From the NCBI GenBank assembly GCA_024362935.1, contig JANCRA010000001.1, positions 58,556,930 to 58,620,929 of the forward strand: DNA of 64,000 bases, read 5' to 3'. Shown in pieces: positions 1-11,462 of this stretch. Made by a program: the position numbers and the translations under genes. Below the pieces are notes generated by a model. It made no database searches and was not told where the DNA came from. It saw nothing but the letters and a program-made list of their open reading frames with translations. Every line of letters begins with the position of its first letter. The first letter of the stretch is position 1. This DNA is from Setophaga petechia (Eukaryota; Chordata; Aves; Passeriformes; Parulidae).

Positions 1-828
1 GCAAAGAAACATGTCTTGTAAATGGATAAGTAACAGGTGAATACATGGAGATGAAGGGCAGTATGAAAAGATCAATTTATCAATTTTCATTGTTGAAGGG
101 ACATCACCCATGGATTCTTACACCACCTTGTGTGGGGTCCTGCTAAGTTTGGCCATCCCACACAGGTTCTGGGAAGGTCATTTGCCATGAGCTGAAGTAC
201 CCTGGTGATACTAAATGACAATATGAAAACAAGGCTTATGTGTGAAGAACTGCAGAAGGACCTTGGAAGAGTCACTGATTAGGCAACAAACTACTAGGTG
301 AAATTCCTTGCAGGAAGTAGCCAAAGTGATTGACACAGAAAAAAAATTAGAGCTCCTACAGAAGTAAAACATTCTAGGCTGACCTTCAGCATACAGGAGA
401 GAGATCTCAGGGTGATGCTGAGTGCATGATAGGAATACCAGATCAGGAATGAAGAATGTTTGCAAGTGACTAAATGGGATTTGACTGGGTGTAAGGAAGG
501 TGCAAGCAAGCATGGGCTGATACCTGAAATACCTCCTATCTCATCAACAGTTCCAAGTCACTGTAAGCCTCGGGGTAAAGACTGGGATCTCAGGGCTTTC
601 AGAAGGGAGCAGCTAAAAATAGAGACACTACATCACCCATGTTGCTTCTGTTTGTTGTGCTGCAGTTTCCACTCACAGACAGGAAGATGCAGGCAGAAAG
701 ACACATATACACATATATACACCAAGAGAAGTTTAGAAGTCATCTTTCCAAATCAAAAAACCACATTATTTACTTCAATATAACAGAAAACATTAGGTGA
801 ACATTTTTCTGTCATGTTAGTTAGATTA

Positions 829-950
829 GTCTGAGTTGGAAGGGACCCAGAAGGATCATTAAGTCCAACTCTTAAGTGAAAGTCCAGTATGGGGATTGAA
901 CCTGTGACCTTGGCATTATGAGCATCATGTTCTATCTGACACCCTAACAG
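829..950 (-). mobile_element. CR1 LINE 3'-end fragment
   Basis: The stretch reads like the reverse complement of the conserved avian CR1 3' region: a 'gttggaagggacc' block, then 'atcattaagtccaac', then 'ggggattgaacctgtgacctt'. It is diverged and lacks a clear terminal octamer repeat. Assignment rests on remembered CR1 consensus blocks; limits are approximate. Confidence 0.6.
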
Positions 951-3900
951 ACCACATTTTTTGTTATATAAAAGGATTTTGCGGCTTACATATTTATTCT
1001 GTGTTGTTTTTCCTGGGTCATGGTGAATGGTTATGTGGCTTAACATTAATGTTGATGTGTCAATTCCCATTGATTTACTGTTAATTTCTTTCTACAGTCA
1101 AAGAGATGTTTTGTCTTAGTGACTTGCTTCACACTGTTTATGGCTGGCCATATAAATCTGATTTCTGAGGTAGAAAGCGCTGAAGTGCAGATTCTAGCAG
1201 CATTCATCAGACTAGGCACACATGGTGAGAGTGATGGAGGACTGAGAAATGCCATGAGTGCCCTGTGGGGGTCGGTTTTGTGAGCCTCAGGGTGGGCGGT
1301 GCAGTTTGAAGTTTGACCCCCAGCAGCTCCCTCCTGGAAGCAGCTCAGGACTCAGATGAGAATCCATGAGCTGACTGAACACCTGCACTGTTCCTTCCTG
1401 CTGCTGCACCACCAGGCTTTGGTGAGCAGCAAGGTTTTTTACCTGTCCATCAACCTGAGATCCATTGGATCATCAAATTTACACATTACAGCTTTTACAC
1501 CAAACAGATCTCAGTTATGAGAGTCAGAGATGAGGGTGTGACATGTGTTATGGCCACTGACCGCCTCTAATTTAATCAAAAGTTCCTGGCACAAACTTCT
1601 TCAAACTCACCATGTGTTTCCTCCTGCCACCTCCAGGTCCTACTTGCATAGTCAGAAAATGCCTCTGGCCCAGCTGATGAGAGGCAGATGCAAGATAAGC
1701 AATAAATGCAGCCTTACAGGACAGGTAAAGCCCAGATGCTGGTGCCTAACAATTCTCTTGGTGGACTTAATATCTCTTCTGTTCATAGCATGTAGATAAA
1801 TTTTATCTGTAATAGATATATTTGTTAATATTTTCTAGTATTTTATGTTAACACTACAGGTGATACTAATGCATCCTTTTCTTGTATTAATTTATACCTT
1901 ATATTAATATTTTCGATGCATTTTCATGTTGAGTTAGAGCAAATTTCATTGAATCCACAACAGTTTTTTAAGTAGAAGCTATGATACAGAATTGAATCTT
2001 TTCAAGCAGAGCTGAAACACATATCAAAAATGAATATGCAGTAACATAGTACTGTTTTTATAAATACATACATTAAAAGGCAAATCAACCTGAAAGCTGT
2101 ACTGCTACTTTGTGATTCAGAGGGATTCAGGAAAGTCCAGCACTTCCTGTGATCTGACTAAGCCTACATAACCATCTATATTTAAACACTGAAGTTTGAA
2201 AAAACCCCACAGGCTGACCTAAGCCTTTCTCCTTTCCTTGCTATCACTTCCCCCTATAGCAATTCTGATGTCTAACAGATATTTTGCTTTTTTGCATGTC
2301 TGTTCCCTAACCTTTGCCTCATTGCAGACTTCCACAAGTGTTTGCACAACACTGGGCACAGCTTCTGAGCAGCGGAAGCGGTTGTTTCCCAGCTCCTGCA
2401 TTTGTCCCTTCAGCCCTCTGCAGCTCAAGTAGAATGGCAGCTGAATGCCAAGGCCCTTGTGGGCAAAAGGAGGTGGTTTCAGAGGCCAGAGTGAGATTTT
2501 CCCTGGGTACAAGAGTAGCTGGAACAGAGGACACACAGGAGGCAGAAGTTGACAGACCAGCTGAAACCTCATTCCAGCAAAAACTTGGCCTCCTGGGCCT
2601 CTGGGTCTGTTTGCACAACTTCTCAAGGGAGAGGATGGAATTTGCCTTAAACAAGACAGACTTAATTTTCTCAGGGTAAATTTATTAGCTCAGGAGCTGG
2701 AGCATTCCTCTGGACCTGGAGCGACTCACACAGTTATGGACTGAAGCTCAGCCTCAGTACACCGGAATCCCCCTTAGTGTGTCCCTTGTGCAGGGGCATC
2801 CTTTGCTACATGCAAAGATTAACGGGTCCCAGTCAAGATCCTAAAGATGCCCTTTTGACTTTTATGCTTATTAGACCAGCTGATGAGTCACAACAAACCA
2901 CTAGTTTCCATCCTGCAACATGGGGAACACAAGCTATATCCTGCCTTAGAGCATAGGCACGGGAGGTATTTGCTTCCTTTTCAGCAGTCTTTCAGTAGTC
3001 AGACTGTTGTGTAAGAGCTGTTTTGTTCCCTGCCAGCGTGGTTTTTACAGGGTTTAGCATGGAAGGAGGGTCTCTGCTCGCGGCAGTATCAGCTCACTCA
3101 GTGACGCCATCCTTCCAAAGGAGCAGCAATTCCATTTGCAGAAGTCATCTCTGATGGCTGGCAGGGAAATGAGCTGCCACAATTCCATAATGGATTTGCA
3201 GTTGCCATGACAAAAGCCTGGATGAGATCCTGGGCACAGTCCTGAAGGGATGTAGGGAGAGCTTGGGCAAAACATGGCACTCCCAGAAACACAGCTCAGG
3301 AGTACCTGGCCTTTGGGCATGATCTCATGCCTCAACGTTTTCATACCTCAAATTGTCTCTCTTACTCCTCCTTCACACAGTCCCAATGAAACTGCAACTT
3401 TGGTGAAAAAGTGCAGGGATTTATATTCCATTACAAACATCCTGCTCTTTTAGACAGATACTCACTCTTAGTTCAGGGCAGGGCTCATCATAGGTGGAGC
3501 AGGCTCTTGGCTTCACTTCTGCCCTGGGGATTTCTGCAGATCCATTACTGCCACATGCAGGAAATAGCTGAGCCTGGTGGTCAGGAGCACAAGCACTCAC
3601 TGATTTCACTTGGGGATTTGAAGGGGAATTCTCTTTTATTTCCTCAGATATTAATAACATTTCAGGACACATCAAAATTATATAATAAGGCTGCAAGCAG
3701 TAGCTAAGAAAAATGTGATCTCTAATCAAATGTTAATTTAACCTCTGTGTGTGTGCATACATATGTGGAGACACAGAGAGAACTCAAGAGAAAGAAAAAC
3801 AAACAGCAAAACCTTCCAAGTAAACTGGTTAAAACTCCAACATCTACAATCTGGCACCAGTGAAGCCACACAATGTATACATCATAATAGAACATTAGCA

Positions 3901-5147
3901 ATAAAATATAACCCTATGTTCCTAGCAAAACCCTCTCCTGACTCATATCTTCAGAGAAGTAAATGTATTTTTCAGTGAAGTTGTCTAAGAGACACACCTA
4001 AGGAGCAGCACTATGAGGAATCATTATCTTTTGTCAACATAATAGTCAGTTTAATGTTAGGAGAGACATTAAGCTGCTGGATCTTTTCCTGGGATAGCCC
4101 ACGCAGCGATAGAAAACAAATTAACTTTTATCACAAAATTCCTCTTATCAAGTTAGTGATAAGTGGTACACCGGAAACTACAATACATTATAGGCAAACT
4201 ATTCCATTCTTACTGTAAATAAACCGCAATGCTTTACATGCTAAAGATGATTGAGTTTTTATGAAGGCCCCAGATTTGGGGAGAAGTACATCATTCAATC
4301 CACAGATCCCAAAACCACAAAGCTTTGAGTCTGAAGACTACAAGCAGCAAAAGTCAGCATGTCAAAAGGACGGTGTTTTTACTGCTGAAACAGAATGCAT
4401 TCTCCTAATCACCCACATTCCAGCTGGGTTTGAAAATACAGGTCTTAATTCAAGCAAAAGTTTGGCATTTGACCCCATCCTCCCTTGGAATTGTCTCGCT
4501 TGCAAGCTATTATCCCCAGCCACAGCAAATAGAAGCTCAGCATACATACAACAAGGATCCCCAACAGAAAACTCTGTATAGTGCCATAGGTCTCACTCTT
4601 GTGTCCCTTTGCTAGGACCTAGGGTTGCTGTCACTGAAAAGATTTCAGAAAATACTTGTTAAAAATGTCTGGAATTATGGAGGAAACAAAATCAGCTGTG
4701 TTCAGCAGGTCATGCTGTTTAGCTTGCATAAAGCTTCCTCTGTTTATTGTCCATTAATACACATAACATGAAAAGTACAGGCATGATTTTCAAATCCATT
4801 CAGAATTCAGCATCTGCTTCCTGCAGAAAGCTTTGAATATTGCAGCGTTTATTAGACACAAAGAATTAGCGATGAATTTACTTTGAACCATGTCCCTTGA
4901 ACAGAGGAAGAAAATAACTAAAATGAAAATATTTTATGTCAAAATAATGCTGAGGTAGAATCATGACCCAGTAAAGAGCTTCTCAGTAATTTCAGCACTG
5001 CCTGAATTCCACTCTGGTGGCTTGTATCAGGTAAGAAGAAGCTGTCACCATAAGTGGGAATAAGAAATTCAGTATCTCAAGTACAGATCTGATACATTTA
5101 CCAAGAACAGTTATAACCTTGAAGAGAATAATAATTAGTGACAATCT

Positions 5148-5181
5148 ATTATTATTATATTATATATTATTATATTATTTT
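5148..5181. repeat. AT-rich simple repeat (ATT/TATA)
   Basis: An imperfect run of ATT and TAT units about 250 bases upstream of the CXCL8 promoter elements. It is low-complexity sequence with no coding potential. Confidence 0.7.
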
Positions 5182-5377
5182 GATAAATGTTACTGAAACC
5201 ATTCTAAAGTTGTATTATTAAAGATATGCTTTAGAAAAAGCACAAAGTTTACAAGTCTACCAAAATAATTGGAATGTGTGACTATCATAGACATATTTTA
5301 ATAAATTAATGCATTGTATTAATTGTACTTGCCGAATAATTCCTCGTCATCTAGGAAGAAGTTTCACAATAGTCATG

Positions 5378-5466
5378 TGACTCATTTTGACTGCATTTGG
5401 GAAATTCCTCTAACGCAATCTCTGTGCCAGCAGAGTACAGAGTCTGGGCACAAAATGGTATATAAG
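5378..5466 (+). promoter_or_regulatory. CXCL8 promoter: AP-1, NF-kB and TATA elements
   Basis: In order: a perfect AP-1 site TGACTCA (5378-5384), a perfect NF-kB decamer GGGAAATTCC (5399-5408), and a TATA box TATATAAG (5459-5466). The order and close spacing copy the inducible core promoter known for mammalian CXCL8, where AP-1 and C/EBP sites precede NF-kB. The TATA box predicts a start of transcription near 5490 and a 5' UTR of about 80 bases. This layout predicts strong induction by inflammatory signals. Confidence 0.8.
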
Positions 5467-5569
5467 CAGGAATCAACAGTCCTCACACACAGCAGGAATC
5501 AACAATCCTTTGGGACTCCAGCTCACAGAACCAGACCTAAACAGGCCAGAGAAAAACTCCTGTCCAACC

Positions 5570-7982
5570 ATGAACGGCAAACTTGTAGCTGTCCTGGCTC
5601 TTTTCCTGATCTCAGCAGCTGTGTCTCAAGGTAAGTAAAGCTTCCCAAAGTCCCTCTGGTTGCAGTTTTGCTGAGGCATCAGCTCAGATGCTTGTCCTTG
5701 CAAGGTAGCTTTCTATTTGTCTCACTAAGTTAGTCTCTTTTGAGAGATTTTCAGCCCCTCTCTTCAGTCAGAAATCTACCATCTAGACCTCAGACTGAAG
5801 AGTTACTGACATCTTGTGGGAAATATTTTAAGGGTGCAACTTGCATTCGCTTTATTTCGGTTTCTATTGAAGTGTATGTGGCTAGAGACAGGTTCTTCTG
5901 TGGCTAGAGAAAGATTTTTGTTCTGGAGTGCTTTAATGTTTCTCTCCCTTCCCACACAAATAACAGTTTATCATCTCATATTTGTTGCTTAGTGATCATG
6001 CCGCCTCAAGCAAGTAATACATAGTTGGAAAGGGAGAGCAAACTATTTGAACATAGAACATGGGCAAGCCTCCAATTAATGAACAAATCTAGGGCTCTGT
6101 CTTCTGCAGAGTGGCCAAGTTTTTTTATCCAGATATTAAAACAATGCAATTAACCATACTGTGTAATCAGTATGGTTAGTAACTGCAAAATATGTGGGTT
6201 CATTTTTATAAGATTTATTAATTTAGTTTCCAATGTAGTTGGGCATCAGTTCCCCTGGAACCTAAGTAACCCTCCCCATAAGATGAGGATTTAGGTAGCT
6301 TGGACAAATGCAGTGTTTTAACTGAGAATGCTGTTACAATAGAGCATCTGTGCTTTACGTCTGATACATGGGCCATAAGAGCACCTGTCAAACCCCAATG
6401 TGCCTTTTGTGCTCACAGGCAGGACCCTGGCAAGGATGGGAACTGAGCTGCGGTGCCAGTGCATAGCCACTCACTCCGGGTTCATTCCCCCGAAATCCGT
6501 TCAGGATGTGAAGCTGACACAGAGCGGCCCCCACTGCAAGAACGTTGAAGTCATGTAAGTAGCTCTGCAAGAGGTTCCCTCCCCTTCCCCTGCACTGCTG
6601 CCACTGCTGCTGGGCTTTCAGGCTTCACAAGCACCACAGTCAGCATGCTAACCTCATGCAGCCCAACTTGGCTTTTATTTTGGGAGGGATGGTTTTAAGT
6701 GAAACACCCTGTTTTTCACCATCTCTATGGCCTTACATATTCCTGAATTTCATTGTTCAGCTGTCTGGGGACATATGAAATATTTCTAGTAGTAGAATGT
6801 GAATTTCATGGACTTGTCAGCTCTTAGTACACAAGGTAATGATGTAGTTTGGATCCTGCATTTATTAGGCAGGCAGACTAAAGGAGAAAAACTAAGTTCC
6901 AGTAAGCAGATTTAGAGAAACAGTGAACCAACCTAACCTGGTCTAAACAGCACAAAGGAACTGAAATGTTAAAATTGTTATTCTGCTCAAACAAACCTTT
7001 TCACCACTGAACCTTTCAATAATTGTGTAAGAAAGCTTTAGTAACATAAATACATCCAAAACAGGTATTCATATATAGAGGGAAAGATTTTTGGGAATGT
7101 GTTTCTGCTTTGAGAGCAGACACAGAGACTCACAGTTCTGGATGGTTCTGGTCTCTTCAGTTGTATAAAGCAAAACAGTCAAGTCTAACCTGGAGTAGCT
7201 GGGATTAATTGATACTATCTGATCTAAAAATGCAAGATTACATTCTGTGAATAAAACAAATCCATATAGTAATTTCCTGACTTTTCTTTATTCCCTGTTT
7301 TGCAGAGCTACTCTGAAGAATGGCAAAGAGGTGTGCTTGGAACCCACTGCTCCCTGGGTACAGCTGATTGTAAAGGCAATTATGGCCAGGTAAGTCCCAT
7401 TACCTTTCTGTCTGGGCAGCTGAGTGGCAAACCTCCCAGAAAAAGCCAGTTTGTAGGATTCTATGGTGATACTTCCCATTCTTTCTTAACCAGATTTAAA
7501 GAACAGGGAAGCTTCCTGCTTAACTATAGAATCAGCCTTCGTTTTTCTGGCTGTGCTTCAGGGTCCTTGCTCAAGCTGGTATGTCAGTACTAAACCTCTG
7601 ACTACCAGCAACTCCGTCTGCAGGGAAGCACAGAAGTGTTTTTCTCCCTTTGAGAAACAAGACTTTTAAAAAGTCATCTTCCCCTTACTTAGTTGCTGTT
7701 TTTGAGCTAGTGAGGTCTTGCTGTGAGGAACTGCAGAAGCTTGTGCTGCAGAGCTTTCCCAGCTGGACACCAGGCATGCACACAGTGGGATTTCAGCAGC
7801 TGCTTTCGAAACATCAATTTTATTCTCCCTGTGCTTCAAGATAGCACAAAGAATGGGAAAGAGACCCCGCACCCTAAACTGTTTGTGCTATGCTAAGCAG
7901 TGGTAACTTGAACCTTCTTTTAAATTATCCTCTTCTCTCACCTCTTAACAGGGCTCAAAAAAATTCTGACTCTCCTCTCTAA
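5570..7982 (+). CDS. CXCL8: Interleukin-8-like ELR+ CXC chemokine (CXCL8)
   Basis: Four coding exons: 5570-5630, 6419-6554, 7306-7389 and 7952-7982. All junctions are GT/AG and phases join without a break (61+136+84+31 = 312 nt, 103 aa). The start gives [20 protein letters not shown], a signal peptide nearly identical to the avian IL-8 (CAF/9E3) leader. The mature part carries E30-L31-R32 directly before C33-Q-C35, then GPHC (C60) and C76, the four disulfide cysteines of a CXC chemokine. The ELR motif is the determinant for CXCR1/CXCR2 binding and granulocyte recruitment. The C-terminal helix ([18 protein letters not shown]) ends in NSDSPL. The length equals chicken IL-8. The four-exon structure with phase 1, 2, 2 introns is the family standard. 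It is secreted; no defect is visible. The alternative name is CXCLi2/IL8L2. Confidence 0.95.
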
Positions 7983-8120
7983 GAAACACCAGGACAGAAA
8001 AAATCTGGGAACTGCTTCTGCTCTTCTGTCAAGAGAAATATTTGGGAAGAGCATCATTCAAGCAGTGTACAATCTTCCACATGCTGCATCAGTGTTATGA
8101 TGTTAATGCTGGATGGTTTT

Positions 8121-8580
8121 ATTTATTTATCTATTTATTTAACTGTGTGTATTTAAGGAAGTCTCGCTTTGGTCAGTGTTGTCCATGGGACATGCTGCCC
8201 TGACACTGAAGGAAAAGTGGTTTGCTGAAGGACATGGAGAACCCTCGGCAGCCACTTGAGCCAAACATATGCAGTGAGGTGCAATGCACCTGCAGCACAG
8301 CTTACTCACACTAAGCCTGATCATTTTGCTGTTTCACCAGCAAACTGACAAATCCTCCTGCTCCCCTGGAGCGCACCAGTATGTTGTGTCAACAACAGCT
8401 TCCTGAGCCACAGTCAGCCTGTGGCCAGACCGTGAACTGTAATGTCTCACTTGAAAAACCTAACCTACAGAATGTGTAACGCTCTATTTGGTGTTTATGG
8501 ATTGTGATTTCCATGGTATTTATAAATGTATTTATTGAGCAGTTTCTATGTAAGAAAGAAAACAGTTATAATTTATTTAA
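8121..8580 (+). promoter_or_regulatory. AU-rich elements in CXCL8 3' UTR
   Basis: Four ATTTA pentamers overlap or nearly overlap at 8121-8141. More occur at 8518-8522, 8530-8534 and 8571-8579. Clustered AUUUA motifs are the known mRNA decay signals of cytokine transcripts, so the message is expected to be short-lived until stabilised by inflammatory signalling. Confidence 0.8.
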
Positions 8581-8752
8581 TTTTTACTGTATTTTTCATT
8601 CCTGCTATCTGTTTGTAGAGAAATATTCACAATCTCATTACTCTGTACTTGATTTTATGTCTAATTAGCTACTCCACCAGCTAACGGAAAAAACTGTATT
8701 TTACATATTTCGAGTTTGATTATGAGAGAGTAATTATTCCTAAAAATGTACT

Positions 8753-8780
8753 ATTAAAAGTTATAAATTAAAAAAAATTG
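8753..8780 (+). terminator. Likely polyadenylation site of CXCL8
   Basis: An ATTAAA signal lies at 8753-8758, followed by an A-rich stretch and a T-rich GGTTTTCTGCTTG region. This gives a 3' UTR of roughly 0.8 kb. No other strong signal lies closer to the stop codon. Confidence 0.55.
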
Positions 8781-11425
8781 GTTTTCTGCTTGATCTTTTA
8801 AATCTTCATTTGCTTTATTTGAAAATTCTACTTTATTTTTGCCAGCCTGATTTCTGGAACTGAAGTGAAAATTTTTAAGTCCATGGTGCCATAACTATCC
8901 CTGTTATGGTAGCCTGGCACTCCTGACTACACTAACACAGACTCTTAAGGTGGGCTAAGTAGCTCACTCTCCTCTCTTCAGGCTGTTCCCAGTCCATGGG
9001 GACTGGTGGGCTTTAGGGCAAGGCCCCTTCTTTAATTCCCTTGCAGACAAAAGAGATTTACTCCCAGATGTCTACACCACGAAGTAAACACCACACACAC
9101 AGTACACAGTGATGTAAACACCACTAAGTGTCCACTTCAGCCTCATACTCGTAGCTACTACAACAAAAGGTCACTATCTGACCATCAAAACAGGAATTTG
9201 CCACCTTTACTTTGGGTACCCAAAGAGCAAGCACTTGTCCTGGCATAACAACTGCTTCCTGTTCTGGTCCCTGATATGCAGTGTGCTGAACACATGATTC
9301 CTCCCTCTCTTAAAAACCTCCCAGAAGGAAACAGGGAGTAAGAGAGAAAGGGCATAAGTTTAAAGACTATTGTTTATAACTAGATTGTAACTGGGTTTTT
9401 TTGAGGGATGTACACTCTTATTTCACTTTTATCTACAATCTAGATTGTAATAAAACAGCAGAGAGATTTTTGCCGGGTAACTTTGTGATCATAAAATAAG
9501 ACACTGTCTCTGGCTTGTTTTTTCTTGAAGACCCTTCTCAGCAAGCTTGATGCCGGTCCTCTCCTTCACCATTCTTATTTTGGCATCAGCTAGAAGAGTT
9601 CTGCCACTTTAAACAACGTGTCCAGTGGCCCACCAGCTATGAGGCCATGCAGAAGCCACGGGGGAGAAGTGCACACTTTGGAGACATGCAGAGACTGCAG
9701 TCAGTGTCTGTCTGGGTACATGTCTGTGTAACACAGCAGGCAGCTGGCCAGCGGGTGATTAAGGGTCAGACGTTTGCACCACAGGGAAAGGATGGATCCT
9801 GAGATTTCACTGCAGCTAACTGAATGCTCTTGTCCATCTCCTCCTTTTTCCAGTCCCATGAAAGTTTCTGCTCCCTCGATCACTTCATTTAGCATCTAAA
9901 CTGTCTTTCTACAAGACTGTCAGAAGACCATTACACTTCACAGCTGCTGTGTGCATTCATCACCTCCCTTTCATTTCAGTGCCTTCCACATCATGAAATG
10001 CAGCAGAGGTGTTTCCTTTCTGTATCCTTTCTGTCCTCTGCTATTCTCTTGGCCCCTTTACTTCACCTTCCCTTTAAACCACTTTTATTTGCTTCTTACA
10101 CCAACAGGTTAATTTTGGGGGCAAGAGAAGTGGCAACTATCAACTGACCAAGCCATGACCTCCTGTCATTTCCCTTTCCTCAAACTCCCCTTCCCATGCC
10201 TGGTTGCTGGAGCTCTGCTCTTGTATGGAGAACTGCAGTTTGTCTCCTCAAGTGTCTATGATTGCTGTCCTTGCAATAATGAAAGTATATTTCTCTCAAA
10301 TGTATAAACACTGCAAACTGTAGAGGAAGTCATGGGGAGAAATACTGGAAAGTCCCTGAAAAATACTCCTAACACTTCCTTAGAAGTACAGAGAATGCAA
10401 ACATGAGTTTCTTGGCCTCAATTTCTCTGTCTGTGCTGAATATTGGCTAACATAAGCATAATGTTGGCTAACATAAACATCCTGGTTTTGTGTTAGGTGA
10501 CAAACGTGCTTAACTTGCTTTTGATTATGGACTGCTTCCCATTCTAAAATGATTGTTTTTCTTATGCTCTTATCACATAACAAGGGAAAACCCCATTTTT
10601 CCAGGAAAATTATGCATAGGATGGACTTAATTTGCAGATTTGTTTCAGGAATTTATTCTTGTTTATAACAAGATATCATGAGAAACTCTACAGGAAATGG
10701 ATCCTTTGGAAATTACACAAACTGCCATGAAAACTTTGGGGTCAGCAAGCAACCATTTTGTTTCTGAGTGCACAGGTGAAACAAGAATTTTGCCACCTAT
10801 TTATGTTACCTGCTGCTAAATTACTTCTAGAAACAATCACTGGTGTCAGTCAGTGCAAAGACTACTTCACAGTCCCTGTGGAATTCTGGAGAGGGAGATT
10901 CTGTGGAAGAATCTGGAAGGTTATAGGTATAACCAGGCTCACTGATAGTGTTTCCTCTGCCCTTTCATGAAACAGGCAGGAGTGTGACATCTCTACAAGC
11001 TTCTGTGGGCAGATTTCAATATAGCTATGCTGAATAACTTTTCATCACTAACAAATATCATTTATTTTAACAAGCATCAACCTCTCATACACCCAATTAT
11101 CTTATTCCATGGAAGTTCAAATTCATGAGGAATGTGATCAACATTTTTTTGAAAGAAAAAGGTTGCACTAGGTTTCCCAGAACCCATCTCCACTGACTCA
11201 GCCAAGAACACTAGCAGAAAAGTGAAGCTAAGACTGCACCACCCAAAGAGCACATTGGCAACTCCAGTATCAGTCTGTCCATTTCTCCTATTCCTTACTA
11301 GAGGACTGGTGAACTGGGGAAAATTCTAATATTTTTATCTTTTGCAGAAAACTTTTTATACATAGACACCTTATAAAAATCTGTGGAAATATGAAGTCGT
11401 TAGGCAAGCGGCTTGAGAGCATATT

Positions 11426-11462
11426 TGAATCAACTTACCTCCAGTGAATCAACTTACCTCCA
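11426..11462. repeat. Tandem duplication of an 18-bp unit
   Basis: TGAATCAACTTACCTCCA occurs at 11426-11443 and again, identical, at 11445-11462, a 19-bp period. It looks like a recent local slippage duplication with no evident function. Confidence 0.8.

Larger units (their letters stand above)
1..5370. other. Upstream non-genic region
   Basis: No coding exon can be supported here. Open frames on both strands around 2220-2680 overlap one another, have no recognisable domain and no convincing splice context, so I treat them as chance. The contents I can name are a CR1 fragment near 829-950 and an AT-rich stretch at about 5148-5181. Regulatory elements of the downstream chemokine gene begin near 5378. 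Confidence 0.6.

Noticed and set aside
2219..2679. Overlapping open frames on both strands upstream of CXCL8
   Set aside because: Both strands are open over the same bases without any known motif; this is expected of a stop-poor stretch, not of a gene.
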